64,000 nucleotides of DNA. Source: DASZIT01 sp963709665. Lineage in GTDB: Bacteria; Actinomycetota; Acidimicrobiia; Acidimicrobiales; RAAP-2. A program made the position numbers and the translations under genes. The DNA is taken from positions 496,001-560,000 of the forward strand of contig CAVPWU010000002.1 of the NCBI GenBank assembly GCA_963709665.1, written 5' to 3'. Of this stretch, positions 8,327 to 15,912 are shown piece by piece. Numbering within the stretch: the stretch's first letter is position 1; each line of letters starts with the position of its first letter. A model generated the notes under the pieces. That model ran no database searches. It had not been told where the DNA came from and saw only the letters and a program-made list of their open reading frames with translations.

Positions 8327-9183
8327 CCGGGAGCACCGGTCTCGGGGGCGGTCCGCCTCCGACCCTTGACCTGAAGGCGGAGCTACGGGAGGCGGTCCGA
8401 GTGCTCCACGGCGGATCCGGCAGTGGGAAGGCCACCACATCGGACCTCTCGATCGACCAGGAGCTCCTGCTCCACGCCATCGGCTGGGAGCCGGTGGAGC
8501 TGGTGTCGGGGGTGTCGCTCTACTCGGTGCCGATGGGCGTATGGAACTGGGGGCAGGGGGAGATCACCGCTGCCTCGGCGGCCTACCTGGGTGCGTTCGA
8601 GGCGGCGTCGGGGCGCCTCCACCGGATGTGCGCCAAGGCCGGCGGTCACGGGGTGGTCGGGGTTCAAGTCGACCTGGCCGTCGAGTCCCACCACGTGGAC
8701 GTGTCCCTGCTGGGGACGGCCATCCGGCCGGTCGGTGCCGGCCGCATCGACGGCGCCCAGGTGTTCATCTCCGACCTCTCCGCCCGCGACTTCGCACTAC
8801 TGGTGGCCTCGGGGTGGAAGGCCCTGGGCCTGGCGGTCGGGGCCAGCTTCGTCAACGCCCCCCGCCGCTCCCTCGGCGCCACCCTGCAGCAGTCGTCGCA
8901 GAACGTGGAGCTGACCAACTTCACCGAGGCGATGTACGCGGCCCGCGAATCGGCCATGGAGCGCATGCAGGCGGCCGCCCTCCGGATGGGCGGGACCGGG
9001 GTGGTGGAGGTGAAGGTGACCGAGGGGCCGATGGACTTCGCTCGCCACGCCGTCGGCTTCACGGCGCTGGGGACGGTGGTCCGGTTGGCCGGGGACACCC
9101 ACCGGGTGCTGCAGCCGACGATGGTGCTGCCGATGGACGACCCGGTGGCCGGTTTCGAAGCCACCGCCCTCCGCGGGGGTTGA
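8323..9183 (+). CDS. Tandem YbjQ-domain protein (copy 3)
   Basis: 286 residues with two YbjQ-type modules. Module A (~residues 40-145) has SDLSIDQELLLHAIGW, an EAASGRLHRM helix, GGHGVVGV and LLGTAI. Module B (~150-260) has ISDLSARDFALLVASGW, NVELTNFTEAMYAARES, GGTGVVEV and ALGTVV, and is closest to module B of copy 1. GTG 8323 overlaps the previous stop as GTGA, so this is the last gene of a four-gene coupled operon. The convergent DUF2510 gene ends 34 bases downstream. Retention of six modules in one operon suggests hetero-oligomer formation, which is inference. Confidence 0.85.
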   Translation: MTGSTGLGGGPPPTLDLKAELREAVRVLHGGSGSGKATTSDLSIDQELLLHAIGWEPVELVSGVSLYSVPMGVWNWGQGEITAASAAYLGAFEAASGRLHRMCAKAGGHGVVGVQVDLAVESHHVDVSLLGTAIRPVGAGRIDGAQVFISDLSARDFALLVASGWKALGLAVGASFVNAPRRSLGATLQQSSQNVELTNFTEAMYAARESAMERMQAAALRMGGTGVVEVKVTEGPMDFARHAVGFTALGTVVRLAGDTHRVLQPTMVLPMDDPVAGFEATALRGG

Positions 9184-9216
9184 CCGCCGGCGCCGTCCGA
9201 CGCGGACGGACAGGGG

Positions 9217-10929
9217 TCAGCCGGTGATCGCCGCGGCCGTGTGTTGGCTCCACTGGGCACCGTCCCACCAGCGGATCAACGACGGGTTGGCGTAGTCCTG
9301 GTACCAGCCGGCGGGCTGGGCGGCAATGGCCTGGGGCGGCGGAGGGGCCTGGGGTGCCGGCTGGGGTGCCGGCCGCTGGGTCTGCACGACCGGCTGCTGC
9401 ACCACCGGCTGCTGCACGACAGGTTGCTGCACGACAGGTTGCTGCTGCACCACCGGCTGCTGCACGACAGGTTGCTGCTGCACCACCGGCTGCTGCACGA
9501 CAGGTTGCTGCTGCATCACGGGCTGCTGCACGACCGGTTGCTGCTGCATCACGGGCTGCTGCACGACCGGCTGCTGGACGACCGGCTGCTGCGGAGGCTG
9601 GACGACCTGATGGTGGGGGATTACCGGCTGGGTCACCATCGGCTGGGTCACCATCGGCTGGGTCACCATCGGCTGGGTCACCATCGGCTGGGTCACCATC
9701 GGCTGGGTCACCATCGGCTGGGTCACCATCGGCTGGTGTGCCGGAGCCTGCAGGGTCATCGTCTGCTGGGGTGCTCCCATCTGCGGCATCGGCATCTGCG
9801 GGACCGGCATCTGCTGGCTCAGGTACGCCGGCTGGGAGGCCGAGATCGGGGTCTCGTAGGGCGAGGCGGCGGCGTGCTGGACCGACGGCGGCGGGTTCCA
9901 GGTGGCGGCGCCGTTGGTCTGGCCCGGTGGCCCGGACCCATTCTGCTGGCCGGGGGCCTGTCCATTGATCGGTCCCTGGACGGCCAGCTGGGACAGGGCG
10001 GCGCCCAGGCTCGGGAGGCCGTCGACCAGCGCGGCACCACCGGGTTGGACCGGGGGGGCGGGCTTCACGTACCGGCCCGCCACGGCCGGGAGGGCGCCCG
10101 AGGCACCCGCGGCTCCCGCCACCGGGACGGCCATGGGGGAGCCCATGCCGTTGGCGCTGGCGGGGTTGCCGAACCCGCTGAGGGAGGCGGTTCCCATGAA
10201 GTCGTTGACGGCACCGTGCTGGCCCAGGGGGTCGATTGGCACCAGGCGGCTCTGGCGCATCCGGCTGGGGAACACCGCCCAGGCCATGATCAGCACCGCC
10301 GAGGTGCCGAGGGCCACGAAGGCGCCGTACCCGAACGAGACCTTGGGGTTGGAGAAGTTGGCGGGGCTCACGTAGGTGTGGATCTGGGTGATGGAGATGA
10401 GGACCAGTCCCAGCGCCACGATCCCCGAGATCGAGGAGAACATCTTGATCCGCTTGAACGGGAAGGCCAGCGCCTGGATGGCGCAGAAGACCGCCACCGC
10501 CACCAGGAGTTGGGCGACGTTGGTCCGCCAGCCGTGGTTCAGGATGCTGAACAGGTCACCCTTGTAGGTGATGGTCGGCTTGTGGATGACCGCCCACGGC
10601 ATCCGGACCGAGAGCCCCAGGACCACGGCGGTGATGAAGATGCCGATCCGGGAGATGGCGAATTGGCGACGGGGATTCTTGGCCAACGCCGGATTGGCCA
10701 CCACCGGGGCCCGCTTGGCGGCGGCCACCGTGGGGGAGGTCGGATCCGGCGCGTCGCTCCGGTTGAGCTGGATCACCGCCTCCCGCCAGCCCTGCTCGTC
10801 CTTCTGGAACCGGTGGATCGCCTGCGGGAAGGCGTCGAGGGTGTTCATGATGGCCCAGCAGTCCGGCATCTCCACGATGCACAGCCGCTGACCCGAGAAG
10901 AGGACCGTGAACCCGTGCAGCGTCGCCAT
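9217..10929 (-). CDS. Four-helix membrane protein with Q/P repeats and DUF2510
   Basis: 570 residues. A small soluble N-terminal domain (~1-85) precedes four hydrophobic helices (~95-240); then comes a long Gln/Pro/Val low-complexity region with perfect QPMVT and QQPVV repeats (~385-535), ending in a DUF2510 module (PAGWYQDYANPSLIRWWDG, about the last 35 residues). DUF2510 modules are short Trp-rich domains usually attached to actinobacterial membrane proteins; their role is not established. The start at 10929 is supported by GAGGAGGT 6 bases upstream. The repeats are cleanly in frame, so length variation would preserve reading. A sticky surface- or cytoplasm-facing tail is possible; function unknown. 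Confidence 0.8.
   Translation of the reverse strand: MATLHGFTVLFSGQRLCIVEMPDCWAIMNTLDAFPQAIHRFQKDEQGWREAVIQLNRSDAPDPTSPTVAAAKRAPVVANPALAKNPRRQFAISRIGIFITAVVLGLSVRMPWAVIHKPTITYKGDLFSILNHGWRTNVAQLLVAVAVFCAIQALAFPFKRIKMFSSISGIVALGLVLISITQIHTYVSPANFSNPKVSFGYGAFVALGTSAVLIMAWAVFPSRMRQSRLVPIDPLGQHGAVNDFMGTASLSGFGNPASANGMGSPMAVPVAGAAGASGALPAVAGRYVKPAPPVQPGGAALVDGLPSLGAALSQLAVQGPINGQAPGQQNGSGPPGQTNGAATWNPPPSVQHAAASPYETPISASQPAYLSQQMPVPQMPMPQMGAPQQTMTLQAPAHQPMVTQPMVTQPMVTQPMVTQPMVTQPMVTQPMVTQPVIPHHQVVQPPQQPVVQQPVVQQPVMQQQPVVQQPVMQQQPVVQQPVVQQQPVVQQPVVQQQPVVQQPVVQQPVVQQPVVQTQRPAPQPAPQAPPPPQAIAAQPAGWYQDYANPSLIRWWDGAQWSQHTAAAITG
9386..9603 (-). repeat. QQPVV/QQPVM coding repeats
   Basis: Alternating units of GCTGCTGCACGACAGGTT type (plus strand) encoding QQPVV, QQQPVV and QQPVM. 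Units of 15 and 18 bases alternate, all multiples of three, with CAC/CAT and GAC/ACC substitutions among copies. Confidence 0.85.
9626..9730 (-). repeat. Seven perfect 15-bp tandem repeats (MVTQP)
   Basis: Seven exact head-to-tail copies of GGCTGGGTCACCATC (plus strand), each encoding one MVTQP unit of the DUF2510 protein. Absence of synonymous differences between copies indicates recent expansion or ongoing homogenisation, probably by slipped-strand replication. Confidence 0.95.
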
Positions 10930-11038
10930 CGGTCACCTCCTCGCCACTCTCGGTATAGGGCGCGGGCCCGCTCCCTCCAGGGTTATCGTACCGAAAGGGC
11001 CAGAACTGGAGTGGGGCCGCGCCCGGAGGGACCCCCGG

Positions 11039-12160
11039 TCACACCGTGAGGCCGGCCTGGAGACGCTCAGTGGCCTCGAGGTACTCCTCCACCATCTCGA
11101 GGACGACGTCCTTCGACTTGCGCACGGCGGTCGCCCGACCGATGACCTGTCCGCAGGGGTTGAAGTTCACGTCCCGCGCCTGCTCCGGGTACCGGTGGCC
11201 CCGCGAGACGGCTTCGATGGCCACCATCATCTGCAGCGGCATCGGCAGCGGGTCCGGGGTGTCCTCGGCCTCCCAGGCGTCCGTCCAGTCGTTCTTGAGC
11301 ATGCGGCAGGGCTTGCCGGTGAACGACCGGGAGCGGACGGTGTCGCGGCTGGAGGCGGCCAGGTAGGTCTCCATCTGCTTGGGCGGGATGTCGGCCTCCT
11401 CCACCGTCAGCCACAGCGTTCCCGACCAGACGCCCTGGGCGCCCAGCGCCAGCGCCGCCGCCATCTGGCGGCCGCTGCCCACCCCGCCGGCGGCCAGAAC
11501 CGGGATGGGGGCCACGGCGTCGATGACCTCGGGCCACAGCACGATGCTGCCGACGTCGCCGGTGTGGCCGCCACCCTCGGAGCCCTGGCAGATGATGAAG
11601 TCGAGCCCGGCCTCCTTGTGGTGGAGGGCGTGCTTTACCGATCCGGCCAGCGCCCCGATCATCAGGCCGGCCCCCTGCACCTTCTCGACGACGTCGGGCG
11701 GGGGAGTGCCGAGGGCGTTGGCGATCAGGCGCACCTTCGGATGGCGGAGCGCCACCTCGATGAGGCCGGCGGCGTGGGCGGCCGTCCAGCCGATCATCCC
11801 GTTCTCGCGCCGCTCGTCGGCGGGGATCTCGGGGACGTGGTGGTCGGCCAGGATCTTGAGGGCGAACTCCTTGTGCTCCGGCGGCACCAGCCCCCGGATC
11901 TGCGCCTCGAGCTTGTCGGGGTCCATCTCGTCCATGCCCTCGTACTTGGCCGGGATCACGATGTCCACGCCGTAGGGGTGGTCGCCGACGTGCTCGTCGA
12001 TCCAGGTGAGCTCCACCTCGAGCTGCTCGGGGGTGAAGGCGATGGCGCCCAGCACGCCGATGCCGCCGGCGTTGGACACCGCCGCCACCACGTCGCGGCA
12101 GTGGGTGAAGGCGAAGATCGGGAACTCGATGCCCAGCTTCTGTCGGATCTCGGTGTTCAT
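11039..12160 (-). CDS. Nitronate monooxygenase-family flavoprotein
   Basis: FMN-dependent TIM-barrel enzyme of the NMO/2-nitropropane dioxygenase family, 373 residues, cytoplasmic. Visible signatures: the N-terminal PIFAFTHCRDVVAAVSNAG substrate/FMN region, the phosphate-binding stretch with ICQGSEGGGHTGDVGS (~residues 190-206), and PVLAAGGVGSGRQMAAALALGA near residue 230. Family members oxidise alkyl nitronates or reduce enoyl/quinone substrates, so the exact substrate is open. ATG 12160 overlaps the tetR stop (ATGA), with AAAGGA upstream, so it is cotranscribed with and probably controlled by that TetR. The divergent aldehyde dehydrogenase may belong to the same regulon. Confidence 0.85.
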   Translation of the reverse strand: MNTEIRQKLGIEFPIFAFTHCRDVVAAVSNAGGIGVLGAIAFTPEQLEVELTWIDEHVGDHPYGVDIVIPAKYEGMDEMDPDKLEAQIRGLVPPEHKEFALKILADHHVPEIPADERRENGMIGWTAAHAAGLIEVALRHPKVRLIANALGTPPPDVVEKVQGAGLMIGALAGSVKHALHHKEAGLDFIICQGSEGGGHTGDVGSIVLWPEVIDAVAPIPVLAAGGVGSGRQMAAALALGAQGVWSGTLWLTVEEADIPPKQMETYLAASSRDTVRSRSFTGKPCRMLKNDWTDAWEAEDTPDPLPMPLQMMVAIEAVSRGHRYPEQARDVNFNPCGQVIGRATAVRKSKDVVLEMVEEYLEATERLQAGLTV

Positions 12161-12828
12161 GGTCGCTGTCCTTTGCTCGGTGTGGCGGTCGGTCGATGGT
12201 CGGTGCGGTGTCGCGAGGCGGGTTCGGGCCCGGCCGGGAGCCCCACCAGGGCGGCCAGGCCCCGGACGGCCAGGTGGTCGGGGACGGACTCGGGTTCGAT
12301 GCGGCGCTGCATCTCCAGTCCGGTCATCAGCGCCTTGATCAGGAGGACGGTCTCGTCCGGATCCCCGACGGGTCGGGCGCCGACCGCCCGCACCCAGCGC
12401 TCGAGCTCGCCGGCGCTGTGCCGGAGCCCGTCGGCGTTCCGGGTCCGGAGGGCGGCGGCCACCTCCGGGTCCCGCGAGGCCCGCAGCCACAGCTCGTGCT
12501 CCAGCAGCGCCCAGGTCCCCTGGGTGCCGGAGCGGCTGGTGCCCACGTTCTCCCACACGGCGCCCAACTGGCCCACCGGCGAGTCGGAGAGCGCCACCTC
12601 GGCGGAGAGCACCGTCACCACCGACTGCTTCCAGGCGTCGAGGACGGCCAGCAACAGGCCCTGCTTGCTCCCGAAGTGGGCGTAGACGGCGCCCGAGGTG
12701 CGACCGGCGGCCTCGGCCACCGCGTCGACCGAGACCCCGTCGATGCCCTGCTCGGCGAAGAGGTCGGCGGCGGCGTCGAGCAGCCGCCCGCGGGTCTCGG
12801 CCTTCCGCTCCTCCTGGGTCTGCGCCAT
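12157..12828 (-). CDS. TetR-family transcriptional regulator
   Basis: 223 residues. The TetR helix-turn-helix lies at residues ~10-55 (RGRLLDAAADLFAEQGIDG, AEAAGRTSGAVYAHFGSKQ), followed by an all-helical ligand domain. I chose ATG 12828; upstream in-frame sequence reads back into the promoter region and lacks coding character. It is coupled to the nitronate monooxygenase gene by ATGA and faces an aldehyde dehydrogenase gene across a 188-base divergent promoter region with a candidate operator. Likely a local repressor of these metabolic genes, responding to an unknown, possibly aldehyde- or nitro-type, ligand. Confidence 0.9.
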   Translation of the reverse strand: MAQTQEERKAETRGRLLDAAADLFAEQGIDGVSVDAVAEAAGRTSGAVYAHFGSKQGLLLAVLDAWKQSVVTVLSAEVALSDSPVGQLGAVWENVGTSRSGTQGTWALLEHELWLRASRDPEVAAALRTRNADGLRHSAGELERWVRAVGARPVGDPDETVLLIKALMTGLEMQRRIEPESVPDHLAVRGLAALVGLPAGPEPASRHRTDHRPTATPSKGQRP

Positions 12829-12897
12829 GTTCCCCCCGGGCCGCCGTCCGGCCGGCCCCCGGCCCGCCACCTCGGCGGGTCCGTCGGCGACTCTACT

Positions 12898-12914
12898 TAT
12901 ATAGCGGTCCCTAT
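12898..12914. promoter_or_regulatory. Candidate TetR operator
   Basis: TATATAGCGGTCCCTAT contains the inverted repeat ATAG-N6-CTAT (12901-12914; 10 of 14 positions symmetric). It is an AT-rich island in the 188-base region between tetR and the divergent aldehyde dehydrogenase gene, a good position for autoregulation and control of both sides. Another -10-like hexamer, TACGCT (12981-12986), lies between it and the dehydrogenase start. Confidence 0.4.
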
Positions 12915-13016
12915 GCAATCCGCGTCTCCGGAGGTGGTCAGCGGGTCCCGGCACCCGTGCCGGAGCCGGTCGACCCCGCCTACGCTGAGGGGCACATCGT
13001 CGATTGGGGAACCACC

Positions 13017-14450
13017 ATGAGCACTGCCGACCAGACCGTCCGGGACCGGATCTACATCGGAGGGGAGTGGGTGGCCTCGACGGGCACCTCCACCCTCGAC
13101 GTCATCGACTCCACCACCGAACAGGTGATGGGCACCATCCCCGAGGGAACCGCCGAGGACGTGGACCGGGCGGTGGCGGCGGCCCGTGCCGCCTTCCCGG
13201 GGTGGGCGGCCACCCCGGTGGAGGAGCGCACCCGGTGGCTCGAGCAGATCCAGAAGGGCCTCGAGGCCCGGGTGGACCAGCTGGCCGACCTCATCACCCA
13301 CGAGGTGGGGATGCCCCTGATCCTCTCCAAGCTGGTCCAGGTGGGCCTGCCCATGATGACCTTCGGCTCCATGACCCGGGTGGCCGAGGAGTTCGACTGG
13401 GAACGGGAGCTCGGGACCTCGCTGATCGTCCGGGAGCCCATCGGGGTGGTCGGTGCCATCACCCCCTGGAACTACCCGCTCCACCAGATCGCCGCCAAGG
13501 TGGCACCGGCACTGACCGCCGGGTGCACCGTGGTGCTGAAGCCGAGCGAGGTGGCCCCCCTGAACGCCTTCGTGCTGGCCGAGGTGATCGAGGAGGTCGG
13601 GCTGCCGGCGGGCGTCTTCAACCTGGTGACCGGCCTCGGGCCGGTGGTCGGTGAGGCCATCGCCGCCCATCCCGGGGTGGACATGGTGTCCTTCACCGGC
13701 TCCACCCGGGCCGGTCGACGGGTCACCGAGGTGGCGTCGACCACCGTCAAGCGGGTCACCCTCGAGCTGGGGGGCAAGTCGGCCAACGTCATCCTGGGCG
13801 ACGCCGATCTGGCCACCGCCGTGCCGGACGGCGTCAGCAAGTGCTTCCTCAACTCCGGGCAGACCTGCAGCGCCCTCACCCGGATGCTGGTCCCCCGTGA
13901 GCACCTGTCCGAGGTGGAGGGGCTGGCGGTGGCGGCGGCCGAGAAGTTCACCCCCGGCGACCCGTTCGACCCGGCCAGTCGCATCGGACCGCTGGTGTCG
14001 GCCGTCCAGCGCGACCGGGTCCGCTCCTACATCGACAAGGGGATCGACGAGGGGGCCAAGCTCCTCACCGGAGGGGTGGAGGCCCCCGAGGGGCTCGACC
14101 ACGGGTTCTTCGTACAGCCCACCGTCTTCTCCGGCGTCACCCGGGACATGACCATCGCCAGGGAGGAGATCTTCGGCCCCGTCCTCTCCATCATCCCCTA
14201 CGACACCGAGGAGGAGGCCGTCGAGATCGCCAACGACACCGACTACGGACTCGCCGGTGGGGTGTGGTCCGGGGACGCCGAGCGGGCCAAGGCGGTGGCC
14301 CGGCAGCTCCGGACCGGCCAGGTGGAGGTCAACGGCGGCAACTTCAACCCCGGGGCCCCGTTCGGCGGCTACAAGCAGTCGGGCAACGGCCGCGAGTTCG
14401 GGGCGTTCGGTCTGGAGGAGTTCCTCGAGGTGAAGTCGCTGCAGCTCTGA
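13017..14450 (+). CDS. NAD(P)-dependent aldehyde dehydrogenase
   Basis: ALDH superfamily enzyme of 477 residues, oxidising an aldehyde to the acid. Catalytic residues are in place: Glu250 (in LELGGKSAN), Cys284 (in NSGQTCSA), spaced 34 apart as in the family, plus the TPWNYPLHQ motif near residue 150 and the EIFGPVL motif near 385. Typical full length. ATG 13017 is preceded by GGGGAA at suitable distance. The gene is divergent from tetR/nitronate monooxygenase, suggesting joint regulation and a shared small-molecule degradation role. Substrate cannot be assigned; the sequence resembles the broad class I/II and betaine-aldehyde-like group. Confidence 0.93.
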   Translation: MSTADQTVRDRIYIGGEWVASTGTSTLDVIDSTTEQVMGTIPEGTAEDVDRAVAAARAAFPGWAATPVEERTRWLEQIQKGLEARVDQLADLITHEVGMPLILSKLVQVGLPMMTFGSMTRVAEEFDWERELGTSLIVREPIGVVGAITPWNYPLHQIAAKVAPALTAGCTVVLKPSEVAPLNAFVLAEVIEEVGLPAGVFNLVTGLGPVVGEAIAAHPGVDMVSFTGSTRAGRRVTEVASTTVKRVTLELGGKSANVILGDADLATAVPDGVSKCFLNSGQTCSALTRMLVPREHLSEVEGLAVAAAEKFTPGDPFDPASRIGPLVSAVQRDRVRSYIDKGIDEGAKLLTGGVEAPEGLDHGFFVQPTVFSGVTRDMTIAREEIFGPVLSIIPYDTEEEAVEIANDTDYGLAGGVWSGDAERAKAVARQLRTGQVEVNGGNFNPGAPFGGYKQSGNGREFGAFGLEEFLEVKSLQL

Positions 14451-14480
14451 CGCAGGGTCGGGCCGGCCGGGACCGACCGC

Positions 14481-15788
14481 TCAGCGGGCCGACGTCCCCG
14501 GCTCCGGCCCCCACGCCACGAAGATCGGGTCCTCGGCGGTCAGCCGCCACCCGCCCCCGTCGAGGGAGCGCCCCCGTCCCACCGACAGCTGGGTGAGATT
14601 GCCGAGCCGGTCGGCAGCCTCCGCCGCCCGGTCGAGGGCGGCGAACGCCGCCACCACCCGTCCCCCCGGACGGAGCCGGGACAGGGTCAGGTCGAGGACG
14701 CCCAGGCCGCCTCCGCCGATGAACACCCGGTCGGGGTCGGGCAGGCCGTCGCACGATGCCGGGGCCCGGCCGTGGACCACCCGGACGTCGGCACCGTAGC
14801 GGGCGGCGTTCTCGGTGATCCGGGCGGCGGCGTCGTCCTGCTCCTCGATGGCGAAGACGGTGAGGCCCGGGCAGAGGGCGACCGCCTCGACGGCCACGCT
14901 GCCGCTGCCCGCCCCCACGTCCCAGAGGACCCCGGCCGGGGGGAGGGCCAGCTTGCCCAGCACCACCGCCCGGACCTCCGACTTCGGGACCATGCCCTCC
15001 CCGAGCCCGAAGGCGCTGTCGGGTAGGCCCCAGGCCAGCGGCCGACCCGGGCTCTCCGCCCCGCCCCAGCCGGCGATGGGACGACCGGCCGGGCCCAGCA
15101 CCACCACCACCGAGACCGGGTCCCAGGTGCCGGTGGCGAGCTGGTCGAGGCCGACCATGGTGATCGACTCGTCGTCGAGCCCCAGGCGGCTGCAGACCGC
15201 CACCAGGTCCACCGCCGCCCGGGCGTCCACCAGGGCGCGCCCGATGGCCTCGGGCGGGGACCCGGCCGAGGTGAGGATGGCGGCCTTGCGGGCCAGGCGG
15301 ATGGAGCGGACCGCCTCGGCCAAGGAGCCGCCCGAGACGGCCACCACCGCGGCGTCGTCCCAGGGCAGCCCCAGCCGGGCGAAGGCCAGGGACACCACCG
15401 AGGGGGCGGGCACCACCCGGAGGTTGCGGCGGTCGACCACCCGGAGGAGCGACCGGACGATGCCGAAGAACCCGGGATCGCCGGTGGTGAGGACGCAGAC
15501 CGCCGACCCCTCCCCGGCGGCGGCCGCCGCCCGGCGGCAGGTGTCCTCGACGTCGGGGCCGACCTCCACCAGCCGGGGGAGCTGGGCCAGCGGGTCGCCG
15601 GCCAGCAGCCAGGTGGCCACGTTCTCCAGCTGGCGGCGGGCCCCGAGGACGTGGTCGGCGTCGGCGATGGCCCGGTGGCCGTCCGGGCCGGCCGACTCGA
15701 TCCGGTCCCCGTTGACCCCGACCACCGCCACCGTGCCGGGGGGCGCGACGGTGGCGGGATCGGGTGCCGGCTGGGTCTCGGATGCCAC
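14481..15788 (-). CDS. cobL: Precorrin-6Y C5,15-methyltransferase (CbiE-CbiT fusion)
   Basis: Cobalamin pathway enzyme that methylates C5 and C15 of precorrin-6B and decarboxylates the acetate side chain. The N-terminal CbiE domain (~residues 15-215) has the tetrapyrrole-methylase pattern (TVAVVGVNGDR, LTTGDPGFFG, PAPSVVSLAFARLGLPWDD). The C-terminal CbiT domain (~235-430) has FGLGEGMVPKSEVRA and the SAM loop WDVGAGSGSVAVEA. Fused architecture is the CobL form. The start is uncertain: GTG 15788 is used, but ATG 15839 is in frame and neither has a clear ribosome site. The gene is divergent from cobQ, so both ends of cobalamin synthesis share a 125-base control region; I see no cobalamin riboswitch there. 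Confidence 0.88.
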   Translation of the reverse strand: MASETQPAPDPATVAPPGTVAVVGVNGDRIESAGPDGHRAIADADHVLGARRQLENVATWLLAGDPLAQLPRLVEVGPDVEDTCRRAAAAAGEGSAVCVLTTGDPGFFGIVRSLLRVVDRRNLRVVPAPSVVSLAFARLGLPWDDAAVVAVSGGSLAEAVRSIRLARKAAILTSAGSPPEAIGRALVDARAAVDLVAVCSRLGLDDESITMVGLDQLATGTWDPVSVVVVLGPAGRPIAGWGGAESPGRPLAWGLPDSAFGLGEGMVPKSEVRAVVLGKLALPPAGVLWDVGAGSGSVAVEAVALCPGLTVFAIEEQDDAAARITENAARYGADVRVVHGRAPASCDGLPDPDRVFIGGGGLGVLDLTLSRLRPGGRVVAAFAALDRAAEAADRLGNLTQLSVGRGRSLDGGGWRLTAEDPIFVAWGPEPGTSAR

Positions 15789-15912
15789 GGGGTCAACGTA
15801 CCCGCCCCGCGCCAGCGGCGTCGGACCGTGGGGTGGCATCCGGTTAGCATCGACAGCGAGCAGGGCACCCCACCGATGCCGGGGTGATCGCCGACGCCGA
15901 CGAGGAGGCCGG

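Noticed and set aside
6241..9183. Heavy-metal resistance operon based on the database name of YbjQ
   Set aside because: No conserved Cys/His metal sites in copies 1 and 3 and no transporter or metal regulator nearby; only copy 2 has a suggestive loop.
9626..9730. CRISPR-like array
   Set aside because: The units are contiguous 15-mers without spacers and lie in frame inside a coding sequence.
15789..15912. Cobalamin riboswitch between cobL and cobQ
   Set aside because: The 125-base gap is too short and lacks the conserved B12-box pattern.
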